From a virus: a stretch of 36,294 bases of DNA. The position numbers and the translations under genes are program-made. Positions 23,768 through 30,015 of this stretch are shown here, one piece after another; positions within the stretch are counted from its first letter, which is position 1, and each line of letters opens with the position of its first letter. The notes under the pieces were generated by a model that saw only the letters and a list, made by a program, of their open reading frames with translations, was not told the origin of the DNA and made no database searches. The stretch is taken from positions 1 through 36,294 of the IMG/VR virus record IMGVR_UViG_3300045996_001279; one strand, given 5' to 3'.

Positions 23768-24433
23768 TCACGCGACCTGCAACCTCTGGCACAGCGCGCG
23801 CACGGTAGACGCGTGCCACTGAGCCCCGCCCTGCGCGGTCGGCAGGCCCTCCGTGTTCAGTGCCTTGGCAACCGCGCCGTACGACGCGCCCTGGCGACGC
23901 ATCACCCGGACGACAGCCTCGGCGTCAGGCGCCGTAGAGGCAGGGCGGCCGAGCCTGCCGCCCTGAGCGACCACCTCCGCGAGCGCGTCCTTGGTCCGCG
24001 CGCCGATGATCCGCCGCTCCCACTGGGCCAGCGCCATGATGATGTTTGCGACCAGCTCGCCGTTGATCGTGGACGTGTCCACGCCGATGTCCAGCGCCAC
24101 GATGCCCCACCCCTGCTCCTGTGCGGTCGCCATGAGGCCGGCGAAGTCGAGCAGCGAGCGGGAGAGCCGGTCCAACTTGGCGACGATGAGCACCTGGGCG
24201 TGCCCCGCCTCGAGCTCGAGGAGCGCCCTCGCCAGTTCGGGCCGCCGCCTGGTCGTCTTGCCTGAGGCCACGTCCACGTAGCACTCAGCCAGATCCCACC
24301 CCTGCTTTGCCACCTCGGCGTCGATGACCTCCCGTTGCGCGGCCAGCCCATAGCCGCGCTCTCCCTGCCCATCGGTGGAGACCCGGCAGTAGCCGACTGC
24401 GGTAGTTGTTGTACGGATTTCCTGGTCGCTCAT
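23768..24433 (-). CDS. serine recombinase (resolvase/invertase family)
   Basis: A 221-aa recombinase. The catalytic domain has GYCRVSTDGQ (Ser19 as nucleophile, R17) and VAKLDRLSRS (R89, R92), then a long E-helix (ELVANIIMALAQWERRIIGA). The C-terminal part (RPASTAPDAEAVVRVMRRQG, ASYGAVAKALNTEG) is a helix-turn-helix of resolvase type. The size is that of a resolvase or invertase, not of the large phage serine integrases. It stands beside a tyrosine integrase, so its job may be dimer resolution or a second recombination reaction. Confidence 0.9.
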   Translation of the reverse strand: MSDQEIRTTTTAVGYCRVSTDGQGERGYGLAAQREVIDAEVAKQGWDLAECYVDVASGKTTRRRPELARALLELEAGHAQVLIVAKLDRLSRSLLDFAGLMATAQEQGWGIVALDIGVDTSTINGELVANIIMALAQWERRIIGARTKDALAEVVAQGGRLGRPASTAPDAEAVVRVMRRQGASYGAVAKALNTEGLPTAQGGAQWHASTVRALCQRLQVA

Positions 24434-24453
24434 GGCCTACACCTTTCGGGCGT

Positions 24454-24484
24454 TTGTTGTACGAGTACCTGAGACCATACAACA
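24454..24484. other. symmetric site between the two recombinase genes (res/att candidate)
   Basis: An imperfect inverted repeat of about 30 bp: TGTTGTACGAG on the left (from 24455) and TGTTGTATGG on the opposite strand (from 24484). A third copy of TTGTTGTACG sits at 24406-24415, inside the start of the serine recombinase gene. Size and place fit a resolvase crossover site, an integrase arm or core site, or an autoregulatory operator. Confidence 0.5.
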
Positions 24485-24496
24485 TGCGGTGAGCGC

Positions 24497-25273
24497 CTAA
24501 CCAGTGAGACTGCGGATCGCGTTCAGCTTGTCCGCCTCATCCACGCCGAGGTAGCGGACGGTCGTCGCCATGTCCGCGTGACGCATCAACGCCTGGACGG
24601 TTCGGATGTTCGCGCCGTTGCGCAGGAGCTCGGTCCCGAACAGGTGCCGGTTGCGGTGGCTCGAGCCGAGCCGGGCAAAGTGGCGAGAGACCCGCATCGT
24701 GACCGCGTGTGGCGTCACGTGGCCCGATGCGGACCTCTCGGAGGGGAACCAGAACCCCTGGCGCGGGTAGGTGCCCGCCAGATCCCACAGTGCCGGATGG
24801 GTCGGCAGCACCTGCCCCTGCGCCCCCTTCCCGAAAACGTAGAGCCAGTCAGGGTCGATGTCCTCGCCTCTGAACTTCGCGATCTCGTGGGCGCGCAGGC
24901 CGGCGAACCTGCCGAGCAACAGGTAGGCGCGCAGGTCACCCTCGGCGTGCAGTAGGACACGGGTGGCGTCGTCCCGAGTCAGCGGTCGAGGCCGAGGCTT
25001 GGGGGTGGGTGGGCGCCGTACGCCGCTCATGGGGGAGGCGTCGAGCTGGCCGGACTCGACCAGCCACCGATACATCGCCACGGCGTGGTCGTAGTAGGTG
25101 CGCTTGGTGTGCCCCGCGTAGGCCGTGAGGAAGTCGGCTATCCGTTCCGGTGGCTGGTCGAGGTCGCCCCAGTCTGCAAGCCTTGCGCGGGCGAACGCCT
25201 CGCGCTGGGCGATGGTGCGAGCGCTAAAACCCTTGCGGGTCATGTAGGTCCGATATTCCCCGAGGTTCGTCAT
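24497..25273 (-). CDS. int: tyrosine integrase
   Basis: A 258-aa tyrosine recombinase with an N-terminal SAM-like domain (TYMTRKGFSARTIAQREAFA) and a catalytic domain carrying R127 (GLRAHEIAKF), K149 (FGKGAQGQVLP), H206 and R209 (SSHRNRH), H232 (LMRHADMATT) and the nucleophile Y241 (VRYLG). It should integrate the phage at a host attB. It is short for a phage integrase and seems to lack a separate arm-binding domain. Only 37 nt separate it from the upstream repressor gene, so the two are probably co-transcribed. Confidence 0.9.
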   Translation of the reverse strand: MTNLGEYRTYMTRKGFSARTIAQREAFARARLADWGDLDQPPERIADFLTAYAGHTKRTYYDHAVAMYRWLVESGQLDASPMSGVRRPPTPKPRPRPLTRDDATRVLLHAEGDLRAYLLLGRFAGLRAHEIAKFRGEDIDPDWLYVFGKGAQGQVLPTHPALWDLAGTYPRQGFWFPSERSASGHVTPHAVTMRVSRHFARLGSSHRNRHLFGTELLRNGANIRTVQALMRHADMATTVRYLGVDEADKLNAIRSLTG

Positions 25274-25310
25274 GATGCGGGAAACGTCCGAAAACGCCGG
25301 AAGTCACGGT

Positions 25311-25616
25311 CTAGGCTGCGACGGGGAGCCGATACGACCTCACTAGGGTCCTGGGTGGACCGTCGTCAGGCGGCGTCGCCTCCCCGAACAGCACGCTCGG
25401 TGAAACCCCGAAGTGATGGGCCAGGACGCCGATCTCGTCGGCGTCGAACGGGGTGATTCCCCGCAGGCGCTTGCTGATCCCCGTCTGAGACACGCCTAGG
25501 ACCCTAGTGAGATCCATCTGCGTGACGTTGTAACGCCCCATGAGTGCCCGAACCTCTGCGGCGACGCGTTCGGAGGTTCGTGGCCTCCCGCTCCCCGGCA
25601 ATGATGTAACGCTCAT
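25311..25616 (-). CDS. immunity repressor, HTH type, ssrA-like C-terminus
   Basis: A 101-aa protein with a lambda-type helix-turn-helix (MDLTRVLGVSQTGISKRLRG) and the following helices (PFDADEIGVLAHHFGVSPSV). It is probably the lysogeny repressor. Its C-terminus ends LPVAA, which resembles the degradation signal of ssrA tags. It is followed at once by int and faces the Cro-like gene. It shares the R-L-x-G-x-TPFD core with the Cro-like protein, which suggests a common origin. ATG start with no Shine-Dalgarno; probably leaderless. Confidence 0.82.
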   Translation of the reverse strand: MSVTSLPGSGRPRTSERVAAEVRALMGRYNVTQMDLTRVLGVSQTGISKRLRGITPFDADEIGVLAHHFGVSPSVLFGEATPPDDGPPRTLVRSYRLPVAA

Positions 25617-25623
25617 GGCGGGG

Positions 25624-25653
25624 AACCTACCCTGTGGATAAGCCTGTGCACAA
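25624..25653 (-). promoter_or_regulatory. repressor promoter (leaderless)
   Basis: On the minus strand, TTGTGC (25653-25648) and TAGGTT (25629-25624) are 18 nt apart. The repressor ATG starts seven nt after the -10. The -35 match is weak, so activation may be involved. Confidence 0.45.
25633..25653. promoter_or_regulatory. two DnaA-box-like sites in the switch region
   Basis: TGTGGATAA (25633-25641) is a perfect match to the DnaA box TTATCCACA read on the other strand. TGTGCACAA (25645-25653) differs from the actinobacterial form TTGTCCACA by one base. They are 12 bp apart and overlap the repressor promoter. Confidence 0.6.
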
Positions 25654-25695
25654 CCCTAGAGAATAAAGAACACGCGTGAAACTTTGCCCTAGTGC

Positions 25696-25731
25696 TTGAC
25701 GCTATATGTCCTCAGGCTATAGAACTGAGTC
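25696..25731 (+). promoter_or_regulatory. early rightward promoter (Cro operon)
   Basis: TTGACG (25696-25701) and TATAGA (25718-25723) are 16 nt apart. The GTG start at 25732 lies eight nt after the -10, giving a leaderless mRNA. GCTATA is repeated at 25701 and 25716 (15 bp apart), and CCCTAGTG (25687-25694) adjoins the -35; both are operator candidates. Confidence 0.7.
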
Positions 25732-25968
25732 GTGAGCACTACCACCCCCTCAGAGCGGATCGGCAGCAACGTACGCGCCGAGATGGCCCGCCGACGTGTT
25801 TCCCAGACCACCCTCGGTGCGCACATGGGCCTCAAGCAGGCATCTGTCAGCGCCCGCCTGACCGGCCGTACGCCCTTCGACATCAACGAGCTGCACGCGG
25901 TCGCTGACTTCCTCGACGTGCCGCTGGCCGTGCTTCTCAAGGATGGCGTTGAGGCGGCGGCGTCATGA
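25732..25968 (+). CDS. Cro-like HTH regulator
   Basis: A 78-aa protein with a lambda-type helix-turn-helix (SQTTLGAHMGLKQASVSARL) and the TGRTPFDINELHAVADFLDV helices. It is divergent from the repressor and heads the early operon, the usual place of Cro. GTG start at the predicted transcription start. It would repress the repressor promoter and favour lytic growth. Confidence 0.8.
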   Translation: MSTTTPSERIGSNVRAEMARRRVSQTTLGAHMGLKQASVSARLTGRTPFDINELHAVADFLDVPLAVLLKDGVEAAAS

Positions 25969-26291
25969 GCATCGCCCACCTCCGCACCCGCGACGGCTCG
26001 CTCTGTGGTCGCCCGATCTACACGTTCAACCACAGCGCCGACCTCCAGGACATCGACTGCAAGTTCTGTAACCGCAAACTGCGGGCGCTGGCGATCACCG
26101 AAGCGGACGCGGCCGACGAACGTAGGCGCCTAGCCCGTGTCACCGCCGCGTGCGACGCCCTCGGGGTGAGGCACCTGTGGGACGAGCTGACTGCCATCGA
26201 CACCAGCCACGGACGCCTACTGCGCGGCACCCTCGCGGCCGTCGTCCTCTACATCGCTGAGACGCGGGATGTCGGGAGGGCCGTCGCATGA
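25965..26291 (+). CDS. hypothetical early protein, possible zinc site
   Basis: A 108-aa protein in ATGA overlap with the Cro-like gene. The N-terminal part has LCGRPIYTF and DIDCKFCNRKLRA, so C14, C32 and C35 with a nearby His may bind zinc. The rest is helical (DAADERRRLARVTAACDALG). No function is recognised. Confidence 0.72.
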   Translation: MSIAHLRTRDGSLCGRPIYTFNHSADLQDIDCKFCNRKLRALAITEADAADERRRLARVTAACDALGVRHLWDELTAIDTSHGRLLRGTLAAVVLYIAETRDVGRAVA

Positions 26292-26632
26292 GCGCCGACC
26301 AGCAGCTCGCCCTCGACCTGCAACCCCTCGTCCACCGCCCCGTCGACGCGCGCATGTCGCTCCCCGAGCGGTTCGCGCAGTTCCACGCGGACAACCCGCA
26401 CGTCGCGGACGCGCTGGAGGCCCTCGCGGCGCAGTGGTTCGCGGCGGGCAACGAGCGCGGGTCCACCAAGGCGTTCATCGAGCGCCTCCGGTGGGAGTCC
26501 GGCATCCGCACGCAGGGCGGCGAGTACCGCCTAGACAACTCCCTGACCGCGTTCTACTCGCGGCTGCTTCTGGAGCGGCGGCCTGAGTGGGCCGGGCGCA
26601 TCCTGACGCGGGTTCAGAGGGCAGCCGCGTGA
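26288..26632 (+). CDS. conserved-type phage early protein
   Basis: A 114-aa protein in ATGA overlap. The pattern LPERFAQFHADNPHVADALE, IERLRWESGIRT, then YRLDNSLTAFYSRLLLERRP and WAGRILTRVQRAA is that of a small helical protein widespread in phages (NP...RW...N...R...P spacing). The function is not known; it often lies near replication or regulatory genes. Confidence 0.78.
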   Translation: MSADQQLALDLQPLVHRPVDARMSLPERFAQFHADNPHVADALEALAAQWFAAGNERGSTKAFIERLRWESGIRTQGGEYRLDNSLTAFYSRLLLERRPEWAGRILTRVQRAAA

Positions 26633-26913
26633 GCGCCCCGCACGGCTACATCGCATACACCAACGGTTGTCGGTGCGAGGTGTGCCGCACTGCGAAGGCC
26701 GACTACATGCGCGAGAAGCGCGCACGCGCCCGCCAGTACGCCGCGACCGGCGCCGAGCGCGGGCCCAACTTCATACCTGAGATCACGCACGGCATCAGCG
26801 GATATCAGAACCACTACTGCCGCTGCGACGTGTGCGTCACCGCCAATCGGAGCAACAACCGCCGACAACTACGAGCAGCCCGGGCCGCTCGTAGGGAAGG
26901 CGGTGCCGCATGA
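26629..26913 (+). CDS. double zinc-knuckle protein
   Basis: A 94-aa protein with two related motifs: HGYIAYTNGCRCEVCRTAKA and HGISGYQNHYCRCDVCVTAN. Each has a CxCxxC cluster plus His, typical of small actinophage zinc proteins that may bind nucleic acid. The internal duplication is clear. GTG start in a GTGA overlap. Basic C-terminus (RRQLRAARAARREGG). Confidence 0.78.
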   Translation: MSAPHGYIAYTNGCRCEVCRTAKADYMREKRARARQYAATGAERGPNFIPEITHGISGYQNHYCRCDVCVTANRSNNRRQLRAARAARREGGAA

Positions 26914-27188
26914 CCCCCCTAGAACCTCCCGAGCAATCGGGCGGGCTGGTCGCCGTCACACGTGCCGGGGAAGAGGCCAGCGCAACACCTGAGTCCAGCA
27001 GAGGGCCAGGACAAAAGAATCCGGCAGGCGCGGTCAACACCCCCCCAGGGCCGCGACCTGCCACCAAGCCCCTCGGACGGATGGCTCCCTCCGAGGTCGC
27101 GGCCACCTTGCAAGGGAAGGCGAGGCAGAGCCGCGCGGCGGGAGGGCGGCTGAGCCACCAGCGCCCCGCCCTCCCGCACTCGACCTAG
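26910..27188 (+). CDS. doubtful reading frame in a structured region
   Basis: A possible 92-aa frame beginning in ATGA overlap with the zinc-knuckle gene. Its codons (CTA, GAA, CAA, ACA, AGA, GGA, AAT) do not follow the strong GC-ending bias of neighbours, its composition is Pro/Gly/Ala/Arg without pattern, and it holds long inverted repeats. It may well not be translated. Confidence 0.25.
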   Translation: MTPLEPPEQSGGLVAVTRAGEEASATPESSRGPGQKNPAGAVNTPPGPRPATKPLGRMAPSEVAATLQGKARQSRAAGGRLSHQRPALPHST

Positions 27189-27253
27189 CACAAGCAAGAC
27201 CCGCCGCTCCGGTTGGCGACAAAGCGGCGGGACTCACAGAGAGGTTACCGCAA
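26914..27253 (+). ncRNA. structured, probably non-coding region
   Basis: About 340 nt with four inverted repeats: GGCCGCGACCT/AGGTCGCGGCC (27049-27059, 27094-27104); CCTCGGA/TCCGAGG (27071-27077, 27090-27096), which overlaps the first by three bases and so competes with it; GCGGGAGGGCGG/CCGCCCTCCCGC (27138-27149, 27166-27177); and CCCGCCGCT/AGCGGCGGG (27200-27208, 27223-27231). It ends just before the ribosome site of the next gene. It could be a regulatory leader, a small RNA or an origin. Confidence 0.45.
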
Positions 27254-27637
27254 ATGCAGACCAGCGAAGTGCTCAACAAGGCCGCCGACCAGATCCAAGA
27301 GCGGGGGTGGAAGTCGGGCGCCGGCTGGGTGGTCACCCGTGGCTCCGAAGCCAGCCCGGATGACGCACCCCTTTGCCTCGAAGGCGGCATCATGGCGGCG
27401 CTCGGCATGAGGATCACGGTTCCCGAGGGCGACGACGTGACCGACGAACACTTCGAGCCACTATGGAAGTGCCCGGCCTACCTAGCGGTGCAGCGCTACA
27501 TCGACACCGACGATCCTCGCCTGTACTACTGGAACGACCGGCCGCACCGCACAGCCGATGAGGTCATCGCTGCCCTCCGCGCTACAGCCGTCATCGAGGC
27601 CGCGCGTGAGCAGGAGTACGCCGAGGTCTCGGTATGA
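27254..27637 (+). CDS. DUF6197-like phage protein
   Basis: A 127-aa protein with the order LNKAADQIQERGWKSG, LCLEGGIMAALG, YYWNDRPHRTADEVIAALRATA. This pattern (helix with GW, C-x-x-G-A-like segment, W/YND then TADEV helix) fits the DUF6197 family seen in actinophages and their hosts, of unknown function. AGAGAGG lies upstream of the ATG, after a long structured leader. Confidence 0.75.
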   Translation: MQTSEVLNKAADQIQERGWKSGAGWVVTRGSEASPDDAPLCLEGGIMAALGMRITVPEGDDVTDEHFEPLWKCPAYLAVQRYIDTDDPRLYYWNDRPHRTADEVIAALRATAVIEAAREQEYAEVSV

Positions 27638-27870
27638 CCGCCGAGGATGTCGTCGTCCACACCGTCCCCGCCATCTGGGTGGACATCATTGCCGACTCCT
27701 ACGGCACGGCGTCGGTCGTCGTCGACGGGCAGGCGTTCTGCGTGGTGGCGAACGAGGCCACGGGCGCGGTCGTCCGCTTTGAGTCGCCGCGGGTGCCCCA
27801 GCAGCGCATCCCCGCCGGCGAGGAGTGCCCCAAGTGTGGCCGCGACCATTGGGGGAGGTGCCCCGCATGA
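27634..27870 (+). CDS. small protein with C-terminal zinc site
   Basis: A 78-aa protein in ATGA overlap. It is beta-rich (PAIWVDIIADSYGTASVVVD) and ends in EECPKCGRDHWGRCPA, a C-x2-C-x3-H-x3-C arrangement like a zinc knuckle. Function unknown. Confidence 0.72.
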   Translation: MTAEDVVVHTVPAIWVDIIADSYGTASVVVDGQAFCVVANEATGAVVRFESPRVPQQRIPAGEECPKCGRDHWGRCPA

Positions 27871-27938
27871 GCGAGATGGAGCGGTTCGCAGCCGAGCTCA
27901 TCCTGACCTGCCTCGGCACGTTCCTCGTCGGCGCGTGA
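27867..27938 (+). CDS. 23-aa hydrophobic micro-protein
   Basis: ATGA overlap upstream and TGATG overlap downstream support translation. The C-terminal half (ELILTCLGTFLVGA) is hydrophobic. It could be a micro-membrane protein or only a coupling peptide. Confidence 0.4.
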   Translation: MSEMERFAAELILTCLGTFLVGA

Positions 27939-28150
27939 TGATCCGCCGCCAGCAGACCAAGCGCGCCCGCCGTGACGCCGACACCGACGCCCGCATCCTC
28001 GCCGTCGCCCAAGCCGCTGCTCGCGACGACCTGGAGCGCGCCGGGGACAGCATGGTCGCCGCGTTCACCGCCGCCGTGGAGGCCGAAGCGGACCTCACCG
28101 ACGAGCACATCGCGGCTGTGCTGGAGCACTGGCGGGAGAGCGAGCGATGA
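27938..28150 (+). CDS. small helical protein
   Basis: A 70-aa protein: basic N-terminus (MIRRQQTKRARRDADTD), then helices (ARILAVAQAAARDDLERAGD, then MVAAFTAAVEAEADLTDEH). No motif is recognised. TGATG overlap upstream, ATGA overlap downstream. Confidence 0.68.
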   Translation: MIRRQQTKRARRDADTDARILAVAQAAARDDLERAGDSMVAAFTAAVEAEADLTDEHIAAVLEHWRESER

Positions 28151-28233
28151 AAAACGCACCCATTTGGCACGTCCTCGCACCCACGGCGGCGTTCTTCATC
28201 GGCCTGTTCCTCGCGGCGGTGGTGGCGCGATGA
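28147..28233 (+). CDS. 28-aa membrane micro-protein
   Basis: A single predicted membrane helix (WHVLAPTAAFFIGLFLAAVV). ATGA overlaps at both ends, with GAGCG upstream. Too short for most gene finders, but in a continuous chain of coupled genes. Confidence 0.5.
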   Translation: MKNAPIWHVLAPTAAFFIGLFLAAVVAR

Positions 28234-28424
28234 GGAACGGTATCGAGCGCCTCCTAGACAGCCTCGTCGTGATCGACCCCGAAGATCCCGAGCAAGTCGT
28301 TGCACTCCTGCACGCGCTCATCGACCACGCCAACGACGCCGGGATCAGCGCCTACCTGCGCGACTACCCCCTACGCCACGCAGCAGAGGCGCTCCGGTCA
28401 CTCACCCCGGAGGGCAAGCCATGA
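28230..28424 (+). CDS. small helical protein
   Basis: A 64-aa acidic helical protein (IERLLDSLVVIDPEDPEQVV, ALLHALIDHANDAGISAYLR). ATGA overlaps with both neighbours. Function unknown. Confidence 0.68.
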   Translation: MRNGIERLLDSLVVIDPEDPEQVVALLHALIDHANDAGISAYLRDYPLRHAAEALRSLTPEGKP

Positions 28425-28537
28425 TCCGGCGCCTGCTCACCGCCCTCATCGGCCACCGCTGCCGCTACTGCCGCGAACGCACCCGGCACCTCGTCGCCCA
28501 CACGTACGTCAACCACACCGAGGCGGACCCGCGATGA
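28421..28537 (+). CDS. 38-aa basic protein
   Basis: Basic protein with HRCRYCRERTRH (two Cys and several His), possibly a small metal site. ATGA overlaps at both ends place it just before the methyltransferase gene. Confidence 0.55.
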   Translation: MIRRLLTALIGHRCRYCRERTRHLVAHTYVNHTEADPR

Positions 28538-29274
28538 GGTGCCACATCTGCGACAAGCCCCGCCTGCTCGACGCCTTCGCAGGCGAGGGCGGCGCCGGGT
28601 TCGGCTACATGCGGGCCGGGTTCTGTGTCGACGCCGTGGACATGTCCGCGTCGCGACTCACCCGCTACCCGCAAGAGTGCCCCGGTGCCGTCACGTTCGG
28701 CGGTGACGCGATCAAGTTCATCCTCGACAACGGCCACGTCTACGCCGCGATCCACGCCTCCCCGACCTGCACGGGCTACTCACGCGGCACCGCCGCCATC
28801 CCCGACCGGGTAGCCCGCTACGACCGACTCATCCCCGCCGTACGTGAGGCGTTGCAGATGGTCGGTCGGCCGTTCGTGATCGAGAACGTGGCCGACGCTA
28901 GGCCCGAGCTCCGCAACCCCGTGCTCTTGTGCGGCCGGCAGTTCGGCTTGTCCGCCATCGACACGGACGGCACGCCGCTGGTCATGGACCGGCACCGGCT
29001 GTTCGAGTGCTCCGGGTTCCCCGTCATGGCGCCCGAGCACGTCCCCCACGACCCGACCGTCCAGGTGGCCGGCGCGTACGGGGGCGCCCGGCGCGACAAG
29101 GTGGAGGCCCGCGAGGTCCGAGGCGGCGGCTACGTGCCCGCCTCCCTTGACGTCCTGCGCGAGCTCCTGGGCACGCCGTGGATGACGGAGCGCGGCTGCT
29201 TCCTGTCCATCCCGCCCGCGTACACGGAGTTCATCGGCGGGCAGCTCCTCGCATCCCTGGAGGTGGCCGCATGA
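28534..29274 (+). CDS. DNA (cytosine-5)-type methyltransferase
   Basis: A 246-aa enzyme of the C5-methyltransferase fold. Motif I is LLDAFAGEGGAGFGYMRAGF (11-30), followed by the acidic DAVDMS. Motif IV is SPTCTGYSRG, with Cys79 as candidate nucleophile in place of the usual PCQ. Motif VI is IENV (E117). RHRLFE (153-158) corresponds to motif VIII, and PAYTEFIGGQLL near the end to motif X. A small N-terminal CHIC pair precedes motif I. It is short, so the target recognition part is reduced. A role in protecting phage DNA from host restriction is likely. Confidence 0.85.
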   Translation: MRCHICDKPRLLDAFAGEGGAGFGYMRAGFCVDAVDMSASRLTRYPQECPGAVTFGGDAIKFILDNGHVYAAIHASPTCTGYSRGTAAIPDRVARYDRLIPAVREALQMVGRPFVIENVADARPELRNPVLLCGRQFGLSAIDTDGTPLVMDRHRLFECSGFPVMAPEHVPHDPTVQVAGAYGGARRDKVEAREVRGGGYVPASLDVLRELLGTPWMTERGCFLSIPPAYTEFIGGQLLASLEVAA

Positions 29275-29594
29275 GCCTCACCAGCGACCAGCGTTACGCG
29301 CTCGAGGAGTGCGGCGACTGCACCCACCACCGCGACGACCACCGGGAAGCCCCGGACGGGACGCGGATCGGCTGCCGGTTCTGCGCCTGCGAGCACGGCC
29401 CGCGGGAGGCGCTACAGACCGCGGTGGAGCGCATCCTGGCACGCGCGCAGGACGACGGCGTTCGGCAGGCAATCGAGTGGTTACGCGCCGGCTACGAGTA
29501 CGGCACCGGCCCCGACTGGCGCGAACGTGGCGCCGAGTGGATCGCGGAACGGGCCGCCGAGGAGCGCCTTACCCGGCAGGAGGCCCGCCAGTGA
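29271..29594 (+). CDS. Cys/His-containing hypothetical protein
   Basis: A 107-aa protein. The N-terminal part has ECGDCTHHRDDHREAPDGTR and IGCRFCACEHGP, a Cys/His-rich zinc-type motif. The C-terminal part is helical (LQTAVERILARAQDDGVRQA). ATGA overlap with the methyltransferase. Function unknown. Confidence 0.72.
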   Translation: MSLTSDQRYALEECGDCTHHRDDHREAPDGTRIGCRFCACEHGPREALQTAVERILARAQDDGVRQAIEWLRAGYEYGTGPDWRERGAEWIAERAAEERLTRQEARQ

Positions 29595-29716
29595 ACCGCC
29601 GCCTGATGCCGCTGGGCACCGCGCCCGTGGTCTCCATCCTGTACGAGCGCCCCGACCTGAGCGACGTGCTGCCCTTCGCGGCTGTGGTCGATACCAGCGT
29701 GAGGTGGAGCGCGTGA
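29591..29716 (+). CDS. 41-aa hypothetical protein
   Basis: GTGA overlap upstream and TGATG overlap downstream. The sequence (APVVSILYERPDLSDVLPFA) shows no motif. Supported mainly by the coupled arrangement. Confidence 0.5.
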   Translation: MNRRLMPLGTAPVVSILYERPDLSDVLPFAAVVDTSVRWSA

Positions 29717-29883
29717 TGGCCCGCGACGCCTGCCCGGACTGCTTCGTCTGCGACGAGTGCGAGCGCAAGGTGTGCCACTACGCCCCGATGTGCGAGCACC
29801 AGCGGGTGTGTGACACCTGCTACCCGAACGGGTGCGCGGACTGCGTGGCGCAGGTCGAGGCCGACGAACTGGCTGTGCCATGA
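29716..29883 (+). CDS. Cys-rich zinc protein, 55 aa
   Basis: Contains ten Cys in repeated C-x2-C pairs (DACPDCFVCDECERKVC, EHQRVCDTCYPNGCADC), so at least two zinc sites are likely. It resembles small treble-clef or RING-like proteins. Coupled at both ends. Confidence 0.65.
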   Translation: MARDACPDCFVCDECERKVCHYAPMCEHQRVCDTCYPNGCADCVAQVEADELAVP

Positions 29884-30002
29884 GCGCCCCCGAGTGGTGG
29901 GAGCCCGTGCCCGACCCCGACCCGTGGCCCACGTGGGCCGACGACCTCGCTGCCATGCGCGCACGCGGCCCCGTACCCCTCCCACCCGAGCCCCCTTTCT
30001 GA
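29880..30002 (+). CDS. Trp/Pro-rich micro-protein
   Basis: A 40-aa acidic frame (APEWWEPVPDPDPWPTWADD) in ATGA overlap, ending 13 nt before the annealing protein gene. Function unknown. Confidence 0.5.
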   Translation: MSAPEWWEPVPDPDPWPTWADDLAAMRARGPVPLPPEPPF

Positions 30003-30015
30003 CCAGGAGCACGCA

